Shown here one piece after another: positions 16,913 through 17,700 of a stretch of DNA of 17,700 bases. The number at the start of each line of letters is the position of its first letter. Position 1 is the stretch's first letter. The position numbers and the translations under genes were made by a program. Source of the stretch: DATDIC01 sp963777625 (GTDB taxonomy: Bacteria; Pseudomonadota; Alphaproteobacteria; Acetobacterales; Acetobacteraceae); assembly GCA_963777625.1 (NCBI GenBank), contig CAVZRO010000039.1, positions 1 through 17,700 on the forward strand, read 5' to 3'. The notes beneath the pieces were generated by a model. That model saw nothing but the letters and a program-made list of their open reading frames with translations. It was not told the origin of the DNA and did not search any database.

Positions 16913-16955
16913 GGCATGTGTCAACGCGGCATTTTGGAGACTGGGCCTAGCGGGA

Positions 16956-17234
16956 CTACTCGGGCGAAAGGAGGTCCGTGAGTTGGACGCCCAGCGCCTT
17001 TGCAAAGCGTCGGATGGTCGAGAGGCGAACGTCGGTACACCCTTGTTCGAGGGCTGGCAGGCGTGGCTGCGGAATATTGACGAGCTTTGCGAGGTCGGCC
17101 TGCGAAAGACCCGCCGCTTCGCGTGCCTTCCGCAGTTTCATACCGAACAGGACGGCATCAGGATCCCGCATGTCCTTCCGACGCACAGCCGCGCGATTTT
17201 TCGGTGCCATTTTCTTCTTTCGTGGAGTAGTCAC
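16956..17234 (-). CDS. XRE-family helix-turn-helix transcriptional regulator
   Basis: Ninety-two residues from a GTG at 17234; an ATG at 17210 (MAPKNRAAVRRKD) is an equally plausible start giving 84 residues. The N-terminus is lysine/arginine-rich. The C-terminal half is a classical XRE/Cro helix-turn-helix: GMKLRKAREAAGLSQADLAK, then LVNIPQPRLPALEQGCTDVR and LSTIRRFAKALGVQLTDLL. Length and layout also resemble HigA-type antitoxins, but no partner toxin gene is seen on either side. It reads in the same direction as the transfer operon and the proline-rich gene upstream. It probably controls transfer genes or its own neighbours by binding the twin palindromes just beyond its 3' end. The start codon has only a weak ribosome binding site. 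Confidence 0.85.
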   Translation of the reverse strand: MTTPRKKKMAPKNRAAVRRKDMRDPDAVLFGMKLRKAREAAGLSQADLAKLVNIPQPRLPALEQGCTDVRLSTIRRFAKALGVQLTDLLSPE

Positions 17235-17370
17235 AGGTTCATTGTCTTATCGCCTCATGCATGTGCGTACCGACGGCCCGTTGTCCGGGCAGATCCGGCG
17301 AAGCAGCGCGGGCTGCAGGGTGGACCGACCAATTGACGGCGGTATCTCGCGGCGTCAGCCGATGCGCCGG

Positions 17371-17610
17371 TCAGCTGCTTATTCCAGATGAAGCGCGCGA
17401 CGCACAATCGCAACCGGGGGTACGGGGGAGCCCATCGCGAGCATTGGCCCCATCGCCCCAGAAGGCTTCCAGCAAATCCGGCAGCTCCGGCTCCTCGGAT
17501 CGCTGCGGCGGCGCCGTCCGTGCCGGCATCTGGCGCGATCCCACCGCGCTTCGGCCGGACCGCCGGGACGGTATCGGCGGGATCTCGGGGATGGGTGGTT
17601 TGCGAGCCAT
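17371..17610 (-). CDS. Small proline-rich hypothetical protein
   Basis: Seventy-nine residues from the ATG at 17610, chosen because a near-perfect GGAGG lies five bases before it; the ATG at 17643 has no such signal. The start is MARKPPIPEIPPIPSRRSGR, a proline/arginine-rich low-complexity stretch, followed by an acidic helical part (EEPELPDLLEAFWGDGANA). The last third looks poor in protein character. Another frame entered near 17440 would end PPVAIVRRALHLE at a TAA near 17392, so a one-base break like those elsewhere is possible and the C-terminus is uncertain. No family is recognised. It stands about 140 bases upstream of the XRE gene on the same strand. Confidence 0.5.
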   Translation of the reverse strand: MARKPPIPEIPPIPSRRSGRSAVGSRQMPARTAPPQRSEEPELPDLLEAFWGDGANARDGLPRTPGCDCASRASSGISS

Positions 17611-17700
17611 CGACACCTCCATACTTGGGAGCCGACGATACAATGGACGCGCTCGGCTGCGCGAGTATGGCGACCGTCAATTTAGGCTTGGTGGTTTCGC

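Larger units (their letters stand above)
16334..16955. other. Control region between repressor gene and transfer operon
   Basis: About 620 bases with no well-supported gene, visibly richer in A and T than the flanks between about 16440 and 16620. It should contain the transfer-operon promoter and perhaps oriT. It holds a plus-strand promoter, an operator-like palindrome within it, two other palindromes and a tandem palindrome pair, listed separately. One minus-strand frame stays open from about 16708 down into the first gene (about 125 codons; SLRQMLIKSVIPVWTFRAF), so an N-terminal extension or separate small gene cannot be excluded. A plus-strand 61-codon frame at 16720 has no recognisable content. 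A minus-strand -10-like TATAGT (16467-16472) lacks a good -35. Confidence 0.55.

Noticed and set aside
16967..17391. Plus-strand GTG frame from 16978 with a perfect AAGGAGG in front
   Set aside because: The ribosome binding site looks excellent, but the frame is antisense to the XRE regulator and its product is an Arg/Ser-rich chain with no recognisable domain; taken as coincidence.
16956..17700. Toxin-antitoxin module with the XRE protein as a HigA-like antitoxin
   Set aside because: No HigB/RelE-like toxin frame is visible on either side of the gene, so a stand-alone regulator is the safer call.

Overview
The window carries an almost complete conjugative DNA-transfer region, very probably from a plasmid or integrative element of a GC-rich alphaproteobacterium. 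Acetobacteraceae-like hosts fit best, but that is inferred from protein style and base composition; nothing in the window proves the host. No rRNA, tRNA, CRISPR array, insertion sequence or replication gene was seen. The first six bases are an EcoRI site, so the entry may be numbered from a restriction site.

Layout: nearly everything reads leftwards (minus strand) as one tightly packed operon. From upstream (right) to downstream (left) the order is: a small protein resembling the RNA polymerase alpha C-terminal domain, virB1, virB2, virB3, virB4, virB5, an EexN-type entry-exclusion gene, a tiny membrane protein, virB6, virB7, virB8, virB9, virB10, virB11, a 211-bp gap, virD4, a 62-residue charged protein, and a MobF (TrwC/TraI-type) relaxase-helicase. 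Most neighbours overlap by an ATGA or GTGA or abut directly, implying translational coupling. A small plus-strand gene converges on the relaxase end at the left edge. At the right edge lie an XRE-family repressor and a proline-rich small protein, separated from the operon by a roughly 620-bp control region with a good plus-strand promoter, an embedded palindromic operator, two further palindromes and a tandem pair of identical 16-bp palindromes.

How it works together: VirB1 opens the murein. VirB2 and VirB5 form the pilus. VirB3, B6 and B8 form the inner-membrane platform, and VirB7, B9 and B10 form the core channel. VirB4 and VirB11 are the ATPases. VirD4 recruits the relaxase-DNA complex, and the MobF protein nicks and unwinds the strand. 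EexN would block redundant transfer into cells that already carry the element.

The most striking oddity is about 18 single-base frame breaks spread over 11 of the genes. Conserved motifs continue correctly in the next frame each time, for example the VirB4 Walker A motif and the VirB1 transglycosylase motif. In-frame ORF calling therefore hides or truncates several genes (virB1, virB3, virB6, virB7, virB8, eex). Thirteen breaks need one base removed and five need one added. Sequence error is the likeliest explanation; decay of the transfer region is the alternative. CDS coordinates below span the reconstructed genes.
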